Assembly (NCBI GenBank): GCA_964533215.1
Contig: CAZHLJ010000004.1
Location: forward strand, 1-64,000
Direction: 5' to 3'
Source: Bact-08 sp964533215
GTDB lineage: Bacteria > Bacteroidota > Bacteroidia > Bacteroidales > UBA932
DNA length: 64,000 bases
Below the pieces are notes generated by a model. It did no database searches, had not been told where the DNA came from, and saw only the letters and a list, made by a program, of their open reading frames with translations. Shown piece by piece: positions 9,093-17,454 of this stretch. The position numbers and the translations under genes are program-made. The first letter of the stretch is position 1, and each line of letters opens with the position of its first letter.

Positions 9093-10148
9093 ATGAAATC
9101 AATATTGAAGTTGTTTACAGTTGTTATAGCGATGCTTTCATTGAGCTCTCCGGCAGCCGCTGCCGTTAACAGCGCATCGGTAGCACAGGAGGATCAGGTA
9201 CAGCAACAGGTCACCGACCCAAATTGTGTAAAGGAGATAGATCCAAACGGGAATGTCGCCGAGTTCCGTGAAAATTATATCCCAAAACAGTACAATCCTA
9301 CTCCGGAGTACATGGTGTTCTTGGATATGGCTGTACTTATAGTGATAATGATTACAGGAGCGTTCTTCGTAATGAAAAGGAAGGCTTCATGGAAGTTAAG
9401 CGTGTTATCGATAATTGCTCTCGCATACCTCGGAATCATTCGTGGAGGATGTATTTGTCCTGTCGGAGTGATAACAAACGTGACAATGGGAATGGTCAGC
9501 CCCAGGATGGTGGGGCTTGTCACGCTTGTTGTGTTCCTGTCACCTCTCATTGTGGCGCTTATTGCCGGAAGGGTGTTCTGTACATCGGGATGTCCGCTGG
9601 GAGCAATGCAGCATCTTTTCAAGAAAAAGAAGAAGTTCTTAAGGATTCCTCAGAAACTGAACACGATAATAAAGATTTTCCCAATTGGACTGCTTATCGG
9701 GACAATATACTTCGCATTGAAATCAAGCTATTTTCTGGCATGTGAGCTTGAACCATACAAGGCTGCGTTCTTCATAGGAAAGAGCTGGTTCGATCAACTG
9801 TTGGCTTTCATTGCAGGTCAGCCAATGGAGGCCAAGCTACTGTGGTCCTTCGGCCTTTTCGCATGGGGATACCTGCTTGTTATGATGGTAATCGGTTACT
9901 GGTTCCCAAGACCGTTCTGCAGGTTCATGTGTCCTTACGGAGTGTTGCTGGGAGTTTTCTCGCTTTTCTCTGTAAAGCAGCGCCGTATAGACAATTCAAG
10001 CTGTATTCACTGCGGTGCCTGCCAGAAGGCGTGTCCTACTCAGGCCATTGTAATTGACAGGAAGAACAAGATATCCAAGCTGTCGAATTACGACTGCGTT
10101 CAGTGCAACAAGTGCAACGACAGCTGTAAGTCAAATGCTATAAAATAA
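9093..10148 (+). CDS. NapH/NosR/CcoG-like membrane Fe-S protein
   Basis: 351 residues from the ATG at 9093, 13 bp after the ferredoxin stop and preceded by an AAGG sequence; upstream in-frame starts would overlap the ferredoxin gene. A signal-like segment (1-24) is followed by transmembrane segments near 73-94, 101-118, 139-158, 193-210 and 250-270. Cysteine motifs are CICP (120-123), CTSGCP (163-168) and CRFMCP (276-281), as in the Fer4_5 family, then two [4Fe-4S] sets at 304/307/310/314 and 335/338/341/345. Proteins of this family take electrons from quinol and hand them to periplasmic ferredoxins. Three CxxxCP-like motifs instead of two is a point to check. Confidence 0.83.
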   Translation: MKSILKLFTVVIAMLSLSSPAAAAVNSASVAQEDQVQQQVTDPNCVKEIDPNGNVAEFRENYIPKQYNPTPEYMVFLDMAVLIVIMITGAFFVMKRKASWKLSVLSIIALAYLGIIRGGCICPVGVITNVTMGMVSPRMVGLVTLVVFLSPLIVALIAGRVFCTSGCPLGAMQHLFKKKKKFLRIPQKLNTIIKIFPIGLLIGTIYFALKSSYFLACELEPYKAAFFIGKSWFDQLLAFIAGQPMEAKLLWSFGLFAWGYLLVMMVIGYWFPRPFCRFMCPYGVLLGVFSLFSVKQRRIDNSSCIHCGACQKACPTQAIVIDRKNKISKLSNYDCVQCNKCNDSCKSNAIK

Positions 10149-10155
10149 CAAAGCT

Positions 10156-10240
10156 CCGGTGTTGTCTAATTTTTCCAATAAGTACTAGGTTTGTAAAGAT
10201 AGTTTCAGGTTAATGATAATCAGACAACACCGGTTTTTTT
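10156..10240 (+). terminator. Rho-independent terminator-like inverted repeat after the Fe-S genes
   Basis: CCGGTGTTGTCT (10156-10167) and AGACAACACCGG (10222-10233) form a perfect 12-bp stem followed by seven T. The 54-nt loop is long for a terminator. It closes the region 1 transcription unit. Confidence 0.65.
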
Positions 10241-10253
10241 GGAGTACAAGAGG

Positions 10254-10518
10254 GGAACATAGGGACGCACATTGTATACCCAAAAAAGGAAGAGGTGTGG
10301 GATTTGTTGATGCTTGACTGGAGGCTTGGGGTACCCACTTAAGGAGAAGCGCGTTTTAAAAACAAATGCGGAAACTATTATGCCGGTATAGACAGATGCA
10401 AGTTTCCGCTGTTGTTTTTTAGCACTGCAACTGCATAGTGGGTAAAGCAGGGGCAGGCATCGGAAAATCCCGCACATTACCTTAAAACAGGGTACACAAT
10501 GTGCGTTCCCTTGCCCCC
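10254..10518. repeat. ~260-bp fold-back element (nested imperfect inverted repeat)
   Basis: The left arm from ~10254 and the right arm to ~10518 are reverse complements along nearly their whole length. Paired blocks, outside to inside: GGGACGCACATTGTATACCC (10262-10281) with 10490-10509; GGTGTGGGATTT near 10293 with AAATCCCGCACATT near 10466; GATGCTTG with CAGGCATC; TACCCACT with AGTGGGTA; TGCGGAAACT with AGTTTCCGC around a loop of ~25 nt. Several mismatches are G-U compatible. No protein is supported here. It could be a long-hairpin RNA or a MITE-like element. Confidence 0.6.
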
Positions 10519-10540
10519 CCAAACACACGAAATATTTTTG
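10511..10540 (+). promoter_or_regulatory. Bacteroidales-type promoter of the ECF sigma gene
   Basis: TATTTTTG at 10533-10540 fits the TAnnTTTG -7 consensus. A weak TTG at 10511-10513 lies 19 nt upstream at the -33 position. Predicted start near 10547 gives a ~57-nt leader before the sigma gene at 10604. Confidence 0.5.
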
Positions 10541-10603
10541 ATTTGTCTGATTTATCAAAGCAATTGGCTATTTTTGTTAATAATAAACTTTAGACTTAAC
10601 CTG

Positions 10604-11200
10604 ATGCCTTCCGGAACTTCAACCTTATCTGAAAAAGAACTGTTACGCAGAGTAGCCTGTGGTGATGACAGATCATTCAGGTTCGTGTTTGATAAATACA
10701 GAAACAAAATCTACTCCCTATCTATGTATGTAACTCATTCTGAATATATTTCAGAAGAGATTACACAAGAGGTATTCTGTAAAATCTGGAATAACCGGGC
10801 AGATCTTGAGAAGATAGATTTCTTTAACTCTTATTTGAGAACAATTGCTGTAAACACAGCATGCAACTATCTCAAAAGGCTTGCTAACGAAAAGGTTATA
10901 CTTAAAAGAATAACCGATGAATCTGAGGTTAGCAGTGATTCCACAGAGAACACGGTATTATACAACGACTATCAGGCAATTCTGGAGCAGGCAATTATGA
11001 AACTGTCTCCTCAGCAGAGAAAAGTTTATATACTTAGCCGTCACAAAGGTCTTAAACAAGAGGAGATAGCAAAAAGAATGAACCTTTCTGTTTATACTGT
11101 CAAAGAGCATATGAAAAATGCCCTTCGCTCCATTAGAAAATCTCTTGGAGAAAAAATCGAGCTGACAATTCTTGCAGCTGCACAAATATTTCTTAATTAA
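10604..11200 (+). CDS. ECF RNA polymerase sigma factor
   Basis: 198 residues from the ATG at 10604. The frame runs further upstream, but that part is hydrophobic, lies in the fold-back/promoter region and lacks homology features. Region 2 is at about 20-85 (FDKYRNKIYSLSMYV, ITQEVFCKIW) and region 4 at about 130-185 (LSPQQRKVYILSRHKGLKQ with a helix-turn-helix EEIAKRMNLSVYTVKEHM). It is followed by FecR and a SusC with an STN domain, the classical trans-envelope signalling order, so it should activate the SusC/SusD genes once ligand is bound. Confidence 0.92.
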   Translation: MPSGTSTLSEKELLRRVACGDDRSFRFVFDKYRNKIYSLSMYVTHSEYISEEITQEVFCKIWNNRADLEKIDFFNSYLRTIAVNTACNYLKRLANEKVILKRITDESEVSSDSTENTVLYNDYQAILEQAIMKLSPQQRKVYILSRHKGLKQEEIAKRMNLSVYTVKEHMKNALRSIRKSLGEKIELTILAAAQIFLN

Positions 11201-11307
11201 AAATTTTTTTTGTCTCCTACCCCCCTCAAAATGCTCTGCCAATTGTCTAGAGTATTGAAGGAGGATTTATATCTCTTTTAAACCGGAAATAAAATATTAC
11301 AAATAAT
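11201..11307. other. Sigma-fecR intergenic leader
   Basis: 107 bp starting with a run of A and T after the sigma stop (AAAAATTTTTTTTG) and a C-rich patch. No gene and no convincing promoter match. GAAGGAGGA near 11257 is an isolated purine run too far from the ATG at 11308 to act as its ribosome-binding site. Confidence 0.4.
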
Positions 11308-12552
11308 ATGAAAACTGAGAGAATGCATGACCTGTTCCAGCGATACCTTGAGAAGAAGGTGACAGCAGATGAAGAGGCAGAACTAATGCAATTGTTGACT
11401 GAATCATCCGATGAAGAGCAGCATGAAATGGTAGATGAGTTTTATGGCAATATGCAAGAGGTCTATAAGATGAAAGAATCTGATGCTGACAGAGCTTTCA
11501 AAATGATTGTTAAAAAACCTTCCGCAAAAGTATATTCGCCATCATTCAAAGTAAGCGGCCTTTTCTTCAGGATAGCTGCCGCTGCTGCCGTTGCTCTTAT
11601 ATTCATAACTGCCACCCTGTATATCTTCAATAATGATAAAGAGAATCCTGCAAAGGAGATAAACAAGATTGTTGAGATAGCCAAACCCATTGAAAAACCT
11701 CTGTACAAAAACGACATAAGACCGGGAGGAAACAAAGCCATACTTACATTGGCCGATGGGACAAAGGTGGTGTTGGATGATGCCAAAGAGGGAAAAATTA
11801 AGGAACAGGGAAACACTACAATTATTAAGCTGGACAGTGGAAGGCTGGCATACAATAACAAATCGGGAATACCAGCTCTTGGAAAGATTGTTCAATACAA
11901 TACCTTGACTACTCCTCGAGGAGGAAAATACTGCATCACACTTCCGGACGGCACAATTGTCTGGCTGAATGCATCCACTACCCTACGCTTCCCCGTAGCA
12001 TTTGCCGGGAATATACGCAAGGTAGAGATAAAGGGCGAGGCATATTTCGAGGTTGCTAAAGATGAGACAATGCCATTCATAGTAAAGGCAGGGAATTCTG
12101 AGATTAAGGTACTTGGCACACACTTCAATGTAATGGCCTATGCCGATGAGAAGCTGCTAAAAACCACGCTGTTGGAAGGGAAAGTTGAGATTTCTGTAAT
12201 AAAGAAGGGTGAAGGAGGACAAAGCAGTCCGGTTATGACTCTGGAACCAGGAGAGCAGGCTCAACTCGATATAAACAATGCTATTACAGTTGTCAAGGCA
12301 GATCTGGAAGAGGCAATTGCATGGAAAAACGGATTCTTCATATTCAAGAATGAGCCGATTGAGAGCGTGATGCAGAAAATCGCTCGTTGGTACGATGTGA
12401 ATGTCGTTTATGAAAACACCAACGACATCTTGCAGTTTACAGGCAATATTTCACGGGCTGAGAATATTTCAGAAGTTCTAAGAATAATGGAACTAACTGA
12501 GACTTTGCACTTTAAAATAGAAGGAAAGACAATAACAGTCTGTTTTAATTAA
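11308..12552 (+). CDS. FecR-family anti-sigma factor
   Basis: 414 residues. A cytoplasmic N-terminal domain (1-~80, acidic, binds the sigma factor), one transmembrane segment at about 88-108 (FRIAAAAAVALIFITATLYI), the FecR domain at about 195-300 (TPRGGKYCITLPDGT, WLNASTTLRFP, GEAYFEVAKD) and a C-terminal DUF4974/STN-like domain at about 345-412. The last domain is the part shared with the fragment at the window start. In this family the periplasmic part contacts the STN domain of the cognate SusC and releases the sigma factor. Confidence 0.93.
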   Translation: MKTERMHDLFQRYLEKKVTADEEAELMQLLTESSDEEQHEMVDEFYGNMQEVYKMKESDADRAFKMIVKKPSAKVYSPSFKVSGLFFRIAAAAAVALIFITATLYIFNNDKENPAKEINKIVEIAKPIEKPLYKNDIRPGGNKAILTLADGTKVVLDDAKEGKIKEQGNTTIIKLDSGRLAYNNKSGIPALGKIVQYNTLTTPRGGKYCITLPDGTIVWLNASTTLRFPVAFAGNIRKVEIKGEAYFEVAKDETMPFIVKAGNSEIKVLGTHFNVMAYADEKLLKTTLLEGKVEISVIKKGEGGQSSPVMTLEPGEQAQLDINNAITVVKADLEEAIAWKNGFFIFKNEPIESVMQKIARWYDVNVVYENTNDILQFTGNISRAENISEVLRIMELTETLHFKIEGKTITVCFN

Positions 12553-12580
12553 GATAATAGAGAAAAGTTAAAGGAAACCT

Positions 12581-12644
12581 GGCCACCGAAATAAAAAAGG
12601 CGGAGTCCCGTGGGGCGAGACCCCGCCCGGAGTTCGGAAGTGCC
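12581..12644 (+). promoter_or_regulatory. Conserved RNA hairpin between fecR and susC (copy 2)
   Basis: Inner stem 12599-12609 with 12617-12627, enclosed by CCGAA/TTCGG (12586-12590/12633-12637) and GGC/GCC (12581-12583/12642-12644). Compared with copy 1 at 250-313 the third inner pair is C-G instead of T-A, while the pair at 12608/12618 is lost. Location, length and the flanking single-stranded ATAAAAAA are the same. Confidence 0.6.
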
Positions 12645-12676
12645 ATAAAAGTTGCAATTAATCAACACAATTAGAA

Positions 12677-12863
12677 TCACTAACCAAACACACAAAAGTA
12701 TGAAAAATTCCACATTCTTACTAAAAATGAAACTCACAATTATCCTTCTTTTGGTGGCCATGATGCAGGTCCAGGCAAGGGGCTACTCACAGATGATTAC
12801 CCTTAAGCAGCAAAACGCTCAGCTTGAGGATGTGTTTGTAGAGATTATGAAACAGACCAACAG
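12677..12863 (+). repeat. 187-bp perfect repeat, copy 2 (susC leader and N-terminus)
   Basis: Partner of 341-527; see that entry. Confidence 0.9.
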
Positions 12864-15800
12864 CCATTTCATCTACTCTTCACAGATGCTTAAAAATGCC
12901 AAGCCTGTTGACATAGATCTTACAAACGTAACCATGGATGAGGCTCTCGCGCTATGCTTCGAGGGACAGCCACTCACCTATGTCATTGAAAACAATACAG
13001 TGATAGTAAAGATGAAGGAGCTTCCTCCACCTCCGGTAAAAGGAAGAATAACCGACGAACAGGGGAGGCCGGTTCAATATGTAAATGTAATGATAAAGGG
13101 GACTACTATAGGCGTTGTCAGTAACGATAACGGAGAGTTTGTCATTAATGTAAAGAAAGGAGCCATTCTGGTATTTTCGTTCATCGGCTATCAGACTGCT
13201 GAGGTAACTGTAGGAGACGGCCCGGTTAATGTAATACTGAAAATGGGAGCCAGTGTATTGGATGAAGTTCAGATAATTGGCTACGGAACAACCACAAAAC
13301 GTGGCAATACAGGTGCTGTAAGCTCTGTTAAAGCCAAAGATCTGAGTAAACAACCAGTATCTAATTTTGCTATGGCTTTGCAGGGTAAAATGACAGGAAT
13401 AGTAGTTAATAACAGTGAGGGAGTAGGTAGTGGAGTCGACATAATAATCAGGGGATTGAATTCTTTTGGTTCCGGTACCCGACCCTTGTTCATAGTTGAC
13501 GGTGTCATTATAAATGCTGCTAATTCCAATGCAGTCTACTCTAGTTATGTTCATGGTACTTCACCCCTGGGGTCCATTAATCCAAATGATATAGCCAGTA
13601 TCGATATTCTTAAAGATGCCGATGCTACGGCAATTTATGGTTCGAGGGCAACAAATGGTGTAGTTCTGATCACTACCAAAAAGGCTGAATTAGGCAAGAC
13701 CAGGGTGAATCTGGATATGTATACAGGTTTTAACAAAGCTACGTATATGCCTAAGTTATTAAATACAGAACAATACATAGCATTACGCAAGGAGGCATTT
13801 AAACTGGACAATAAGGTTCCTACAGAAAGCAGGGCAGCCGACCTTACAAATCTTTCGCCTTGGAAAGAGAATGCATATACAGACTGGACAGATTACGAAT
13901 TGGGAAATAACGCTCCTGTTACGAATGCAAACCTGGATATGTCCGGAGGAACCAAGGGTTTAAGTTATTATTTCAGCACCGGCTATCTTAAACAGTATGA
14001 CATACAACCCGGGGACCCTAACCAGGAGAGAATCTCGACTCGTCTCAATCTGAATAGTGTAAGTATGAACGACAGACTTGAATCATCTTTGTCGGTTCAA
14101 TACTCAGTAGATAAATTAAAGCCTACTCAGGTTGCGAATAATATTGTAGGAGGTGTTCGTTTTCTTCCTCCAAATTACCCATTGTATACAGATCAGGGCG
14201 ATTACTACTGGGGATCATCCACATCTTTCAATTTTGCCAATCCGGAAGCTTGTATGACTCAAAAGGTTAAGTCGTTAAGCTCTAATTTTTTGATGAGTGG
14301 AGATTTTAGCTATTTAATCTTCAAGGGGCTTAAGGCAAAAGTTTCACTCTCTTATGGCAATCAGGGTAGTGAGTCTGAGAAAACAATCCCTTCTACAGCC
14401 ATTAATCCGAAATCGTCATTCGTATCAGTTCCATCCAGCTCTTCATCATTTGGGAATTACAGTTCACTTAATTTTGAGCCTCAACTTACCTATAATGGTA
14501 AAATATCAGATGGTAACATCTCTGTACTGGTGGGCTCGACCTGGTTTAAGAGCACCAGCTCCAATAGGTCACTGGATTTGGCAGGCTTCCCAGGAGATGA
14601 TTTTATGAGCTCATGGGGTTTTGCAAACACAGTGCAATTAAAATCCAGTTCAAGGGCAGATGAACGGTTCCGTTCCTTCTTTGGCAGGGTAAACTATAAC
14701 TGGGATCAAAAATACATTTTGAATCTTTCCTACAGAAGGGATGGCTCCTCAAAGTTTGGAGATAATTACAAGTGGGGAGACTTTGGTGCCATTGGTGCAT
14801 CCTGGGTATTTTCCGATGAATCTTTTGTAAAAGAGGCTTTACCATTTTTAAGTTTCGGAAAATTAAGGGCAAGCTGGGGAATAACAGGCAACGACCAGAT
14901 TGCTGATTACCAGTATTTAAATCTATACTCAGCCGACAACGTTTATTATGGTACTACAATTGGTCTGAATACTCAATATTTATATAACGAGGACATACAT
15001 TGGGAACAAACTAAAAAGCTGGAGGCTGCTTTGGAATTTGGATTATTGAAAAGCCGGATTTCTGGTTCGGTTTCCTGGTATAGAAACAGAACCACCGATT
15101 TTCTGGTATCTGAACCGATTACTTCACAAACAGGCTTTAGTTCTTTTGTAAACAATTTTGATGGTATTGTACAAAATACCGGATGGGAATTTGAATTGAA
15201 AACCAACAATATCGAAAACAAGAACTTCCAATGGAGAACCAATATCAATTTTACCATTGCTAAAAATTCGTTATACAAATATGACGATTTAGCAGGGTCT
15301 GCCTATGCCGGCAAATATGAGATAGGAAAACCTCTTGATATAATAAGGAACTTTTATGTCGACTCGATTTCGACCATTAACGGTTATGCCAAATTCAGAG
15401 ATGTAAATAAGGATGGCGCACTTACCACCCCCGCAGATTTAGTGACACTAGGATCTCCCTCACCAAGAAACTATGGTGGTATGGAAAATATCTTCTCTTA
15501 CAAAGGTTTTGAATTTAGTTTTTCAGTAACCTGTGCGCAACAACTGGTTACTAACTGGTTCATGCTCTCTTCTCTTCCAGGCCGGGCAAGAAACCTTCCT
15601 ACCCAATTGCTGGGTAACTACTGGCAAAAACCGGGCGACCAGGCCACTTACCCGAGGGCAACATCTGGTATGGTTTCCAATGCTAATGTCATGCAACTAA
15701 CCTATGCGAATACTTCAAATCTCGCATATAATGACATCCTGTGGTTCAGGTTGAACAATGTTTCGCTTACTTATACTTTGCCTTCAAACTGGGTCGAAAA

Positions 15801-15951
15801 AGTCGGTTTGAGCAGAGCTTCAGTATATGCACGCGGACAAAATCTTCTGTTTTATTCCCCAGTTGATTTAGGGAAAGATCCCCAGGCACAAAGTGCCTCA
15901 AGCGGCACTCCTATAAAGAGCTGGGTATTTGGTGTTCAACTCTCCTTTTAA
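12700..15951 (+). CDS. SusC/RagA-family TonB-dependent transporter with STN domain
   Basis: 1083 residues from the ATG at 12700, the start shared with the SusC at 364. The in-frame extension to 12652 covers leader sequence and is rejected. Signal peptide 1-26, STN domain ~30-100, carboxypeptidase-D-like domain ~115-190, plug from LDEVQIIGYGTTTKR, then a barrel ending in a C-terminal SF. The plug motif SINPNDIASIDILKDADATAIYGSR is typical of SusC proteins, but the barrel differs strongly from SusC1. Complete sigma/FecR genes lie directly upstream. The import ligand is unknown; the thioredoxin gene after SusD may process it or keep it reduced. Confidence 0.93.
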   Translation: MKNSTFLLKMKLTIILLLVAMMQVQARGYSQMITLKQQNAQLEDVFVEIMKQTNSHFIYSSQMLKNAKPVDIDLTNVTMDEALALCFEGQPLTYVIENNTVIVKMKELPPPPVKGRITDEQGRPVQYVNVMIKGTTIGVVSNDNGEFVINVKKGAILVFSFIGYQTAEVTVGDGPVNVILKMGASVLDEVQIIGYGTTTKRGNTGAVSSVKAKDLSKQPVSNFAMALQGKMTGIVVNNSEGVGSGVDIIIRGLNSFGSGTRPLFIVDGVIINAANSNAVYSSYVHGTSPLGSINPNDIASIDILKDADATAIYGSRATNGVVLITTKKAELGKTRVNLDMYTGFNKATYMPKLLNTEQYIALRKEAFKLDNKVPTESRAADLTNLSPWKENAYTDWTDYELGNNAPVTNANLDMSGGTKGLSYYFSTGYLKQYDIQPGDPNQERISTRLNLNSVSMNDRLESSLSVQYSVDKLKPTQVANNIVGGVRFLPPNYPLYTDQGDYYWGSSTSFNFANPEACMTQKVKSLSSNFLMSGDFSYLIFKGLKAKVSLSYGNQGSESEKTIPSTAINPKSSFVSVPSSSSSFGNYSSLNFEPQLTYNGKISDGNISVLVGSTWFKSTSSNRSLDLAGFPGDDFMSSWGFANTVQLKSSSRADERFRSFFGRVNYNWDQKYILNLSYRRDGSSKFGDNYKWGDFGAIGASWVFSDESFVKEALPFLSFGKLRASWGITGNDQIADYQYLNLYSADNVYYGTTIGLNTQYLYNEDIHWEQTKKLEAALEFGLLKSRISGSVSWYRNRTTDFLVSEPITSQTGFSSFVNNFDGIVQNTGWEFELKTNNIENKNFQWRTNINFTIAKNSLYKYDDLAGSAYAGKYEIGKPLDIIRNFYVDSISTINGYAKFRDVNKDGALTTPADLVTLGSPSPRNYGGMENIFSYKGFEFSFSVTCAQQLVTNWFMLSSLPGRARNLPTQLLGNYWQKPGDQATYPRATSGMVSNANVMQLTYANTSNLAYNDILWFRLNNVSLTYTLPSNWVEKVGLSRASVYARGQNLLFYSPVDLGKDPQAQSASSGTPIKSWVFGVQLSF

Positions 15952-15963
15952 TTATCTAAAAAA

Positions 15964-17406
15964 ATGAAAATCATGAAATATATATATAAAAACATATCGC
16001 TTTTTGCTATAGTATCGGTACTATCATTATTTACTACTTCTTGCGAAGACTTTCTGGAAGCACCGCTTCCTCCGGATAAAATAACCACCGATAAAGTGTT
16101 TGGCTCTGCAAGTACCATTGAAATGGCCATGCTGGGTACATATTCCAAGGCTTCAAATTTTTATGGGGTAGGACAAATTGTCTACAACACAGAATCCTTA
16201 GCTGACAATTTAAGTAGAAATCCACCATTGGCTATGGATATTATGTCAAATTCCGAGTACGATGTCAACAATTCGGAAACGTTCAACTCGTTATGGAATG
16301 GCCCTTATTCGGTAATTTACGAGGCGAATGTAATGCTGGAAAATTTACCCATATCGACAGCGAAACTCTCAACTCAGATGATTGATCAATACATAGCTCA
16401 GAATCTGTTTCTCAGAGCATTAATGCACTTTGAACTGCTCCGGTTATATGGAGATGTGCCATTGGTTTTAAAATCTGACCCCGCAGAGTCAAAATTGCTT
16501 GCCCGTTCACCCAAGAGTGAAGTATATGCCTCTATTATCTCTGACCTTAAAGATGCCATAAATAAGTTACCGGAAACCAATATAAGCGGTATGGATGCCA
16601 GACGGTGTGCCAACAAGAATGTGGCTAAAGCATTGCTGGCAAGAGTCTATCTACATATGGGTGATTGGACAAATGCAGAAACATACGCTACAGAAGTAAT
16701 AAGCAGCGGTAAATACGTGTTAGAAGCAGATCTTACAAAAGTATTGATGAGAAGAAGCAAAGAGATCATTTTCTCTATGGATGGAACTATGACAGATGTG
16801 CCTAATAGTTGCTGGTATTATGCAATGTATGGAATGCCTATGTTATATCAGATGTTTCCGGAGCCATATGCGTGGGAGTATTCCGGCTGGGGATGCTTGA
16901 CACAGAGTGCTATAAATGAATTCGAGCCCGGAGACCAACGGTTCTCTAAATTGTATACTTATTCAGCCGAGGAGAATGTATTTACCCTGAAATACCCTTA
17001 TGGAATGATGTCCCAGGAGTTGGCCGATGCCGATCCACAGGATTTCTGTGTACTAAGACTTGCCGAAATGTATTTGATAAGAGCAGAAGCAAAAGTCCGC
17101 AATTCCTCTCCAGATCTGACAGGTGCTGCCGCAGACCTTAACCTGATAAGAAAAACACATGGAAAACTAGCTAATACGAATGCCACTACTCAGGCTGCAC
17201 TTCTTATAGCGCTTGAACATGAAAACAGGGTAGAATTCATGTGTGAGGCTCATCGTTGGTACGATATAGTACGTACAGGAAGGGCCGATGCCTTGTTAAG
17301 CAAGGAAAGCAACAAAACCGGCTGGAAATCATATAAATCACTATTACCTATTCCTGCCAAAGAGATTATTATCAATAAGAAATTAGTACAAAACCCGGGT
17401 TACTAA
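15964..17406 (+). CDS. SusD/RagB-family surface lipoprotein
   Basis: 480 residues. Lipobox FTTSC (Cys27), then EDFLEAPLPP. SusD landmarks: MHFELLRLYGDVPL near 155, LAEMYLIRAEAKVRN and AAADLNLIRKTHG in the C-terminal third, ENRVEFMCEAHRWYDIVRTG and the end PIPAKEIIINKKLVQNPGY. It lies 12 bp after its SusC. A second ATG at 15973 is a possible start. It is a divergent paralogue of the SusD at 3747. Confidence 0.93.
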   Translation: MKIMKYIYKNISLFAIVSVLSLFTTSCEDFLEAPLPPDKITTDKVFGSASTIEMAMLGTYSKASNFYGVGQIVYNTESLADNLSRNPPLAMDIMSNSEYDVNNSETFNSLWNGPYSVIYEANVMLENLPISTAKLSTQMIDQYIAQNLFLRALMHFELLRLYGDVPLVLKSDPAESKLLARSPKSEVYASIISDLKDAINKLPETNISGMDARRCANKNVAKALLARVYLHMGDWTNAETYATEVISSGKYVLEADLTKVLMRRSKEIIFSMDGTMTDVPNSCWYYAMYGMPMLYQMFPEPYAWEYSGWGCLTQSAINEFEPGDQRFSKLYTYSAEENVFTLKYPYGMMSQELADADPQDFCVLRLAEMYLIRAEAKVRNSSPDLTGAAADLNLIRKTHGKLANTNATTQAALLIALEHENRVEFMCEAHRWYDIVRTGRADALLSKESNKTGWKSYKSLLPIPAKEIIINKKLVQNPGY

Positions 17407-17454
17407 ACCTACTTTATAACCTTATAAAATATAAATCCCCATTTAAAACAATCC

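Noticed and set aside
8477..10148. Nap or Nos (nitrate or nitrous oxide) operon
   Set aside because: Only the ferredoxin and membrane Fe-S proteins resemble NapG/NapH; no NapA, NosZ, cytochrome c or maturation genes are in the window.
10220..10558. 112-codon minus-strand frame across the fold-back element
   Set aside because: Low-complexity translation, overlaps the terminator and the sigma promoter, and the inverted-repeat structure explains the sequence.
12952..13554. 200-codon minus-strand open frame inside susC2, with a shorter homologue at 616-1005 in susC1
   Set aside because: It lies antisense to conserved STN/carboxypeptidase-like coding sequence; the similarity between the two is explained by the conserved sense strand. 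No promoter or protein features.
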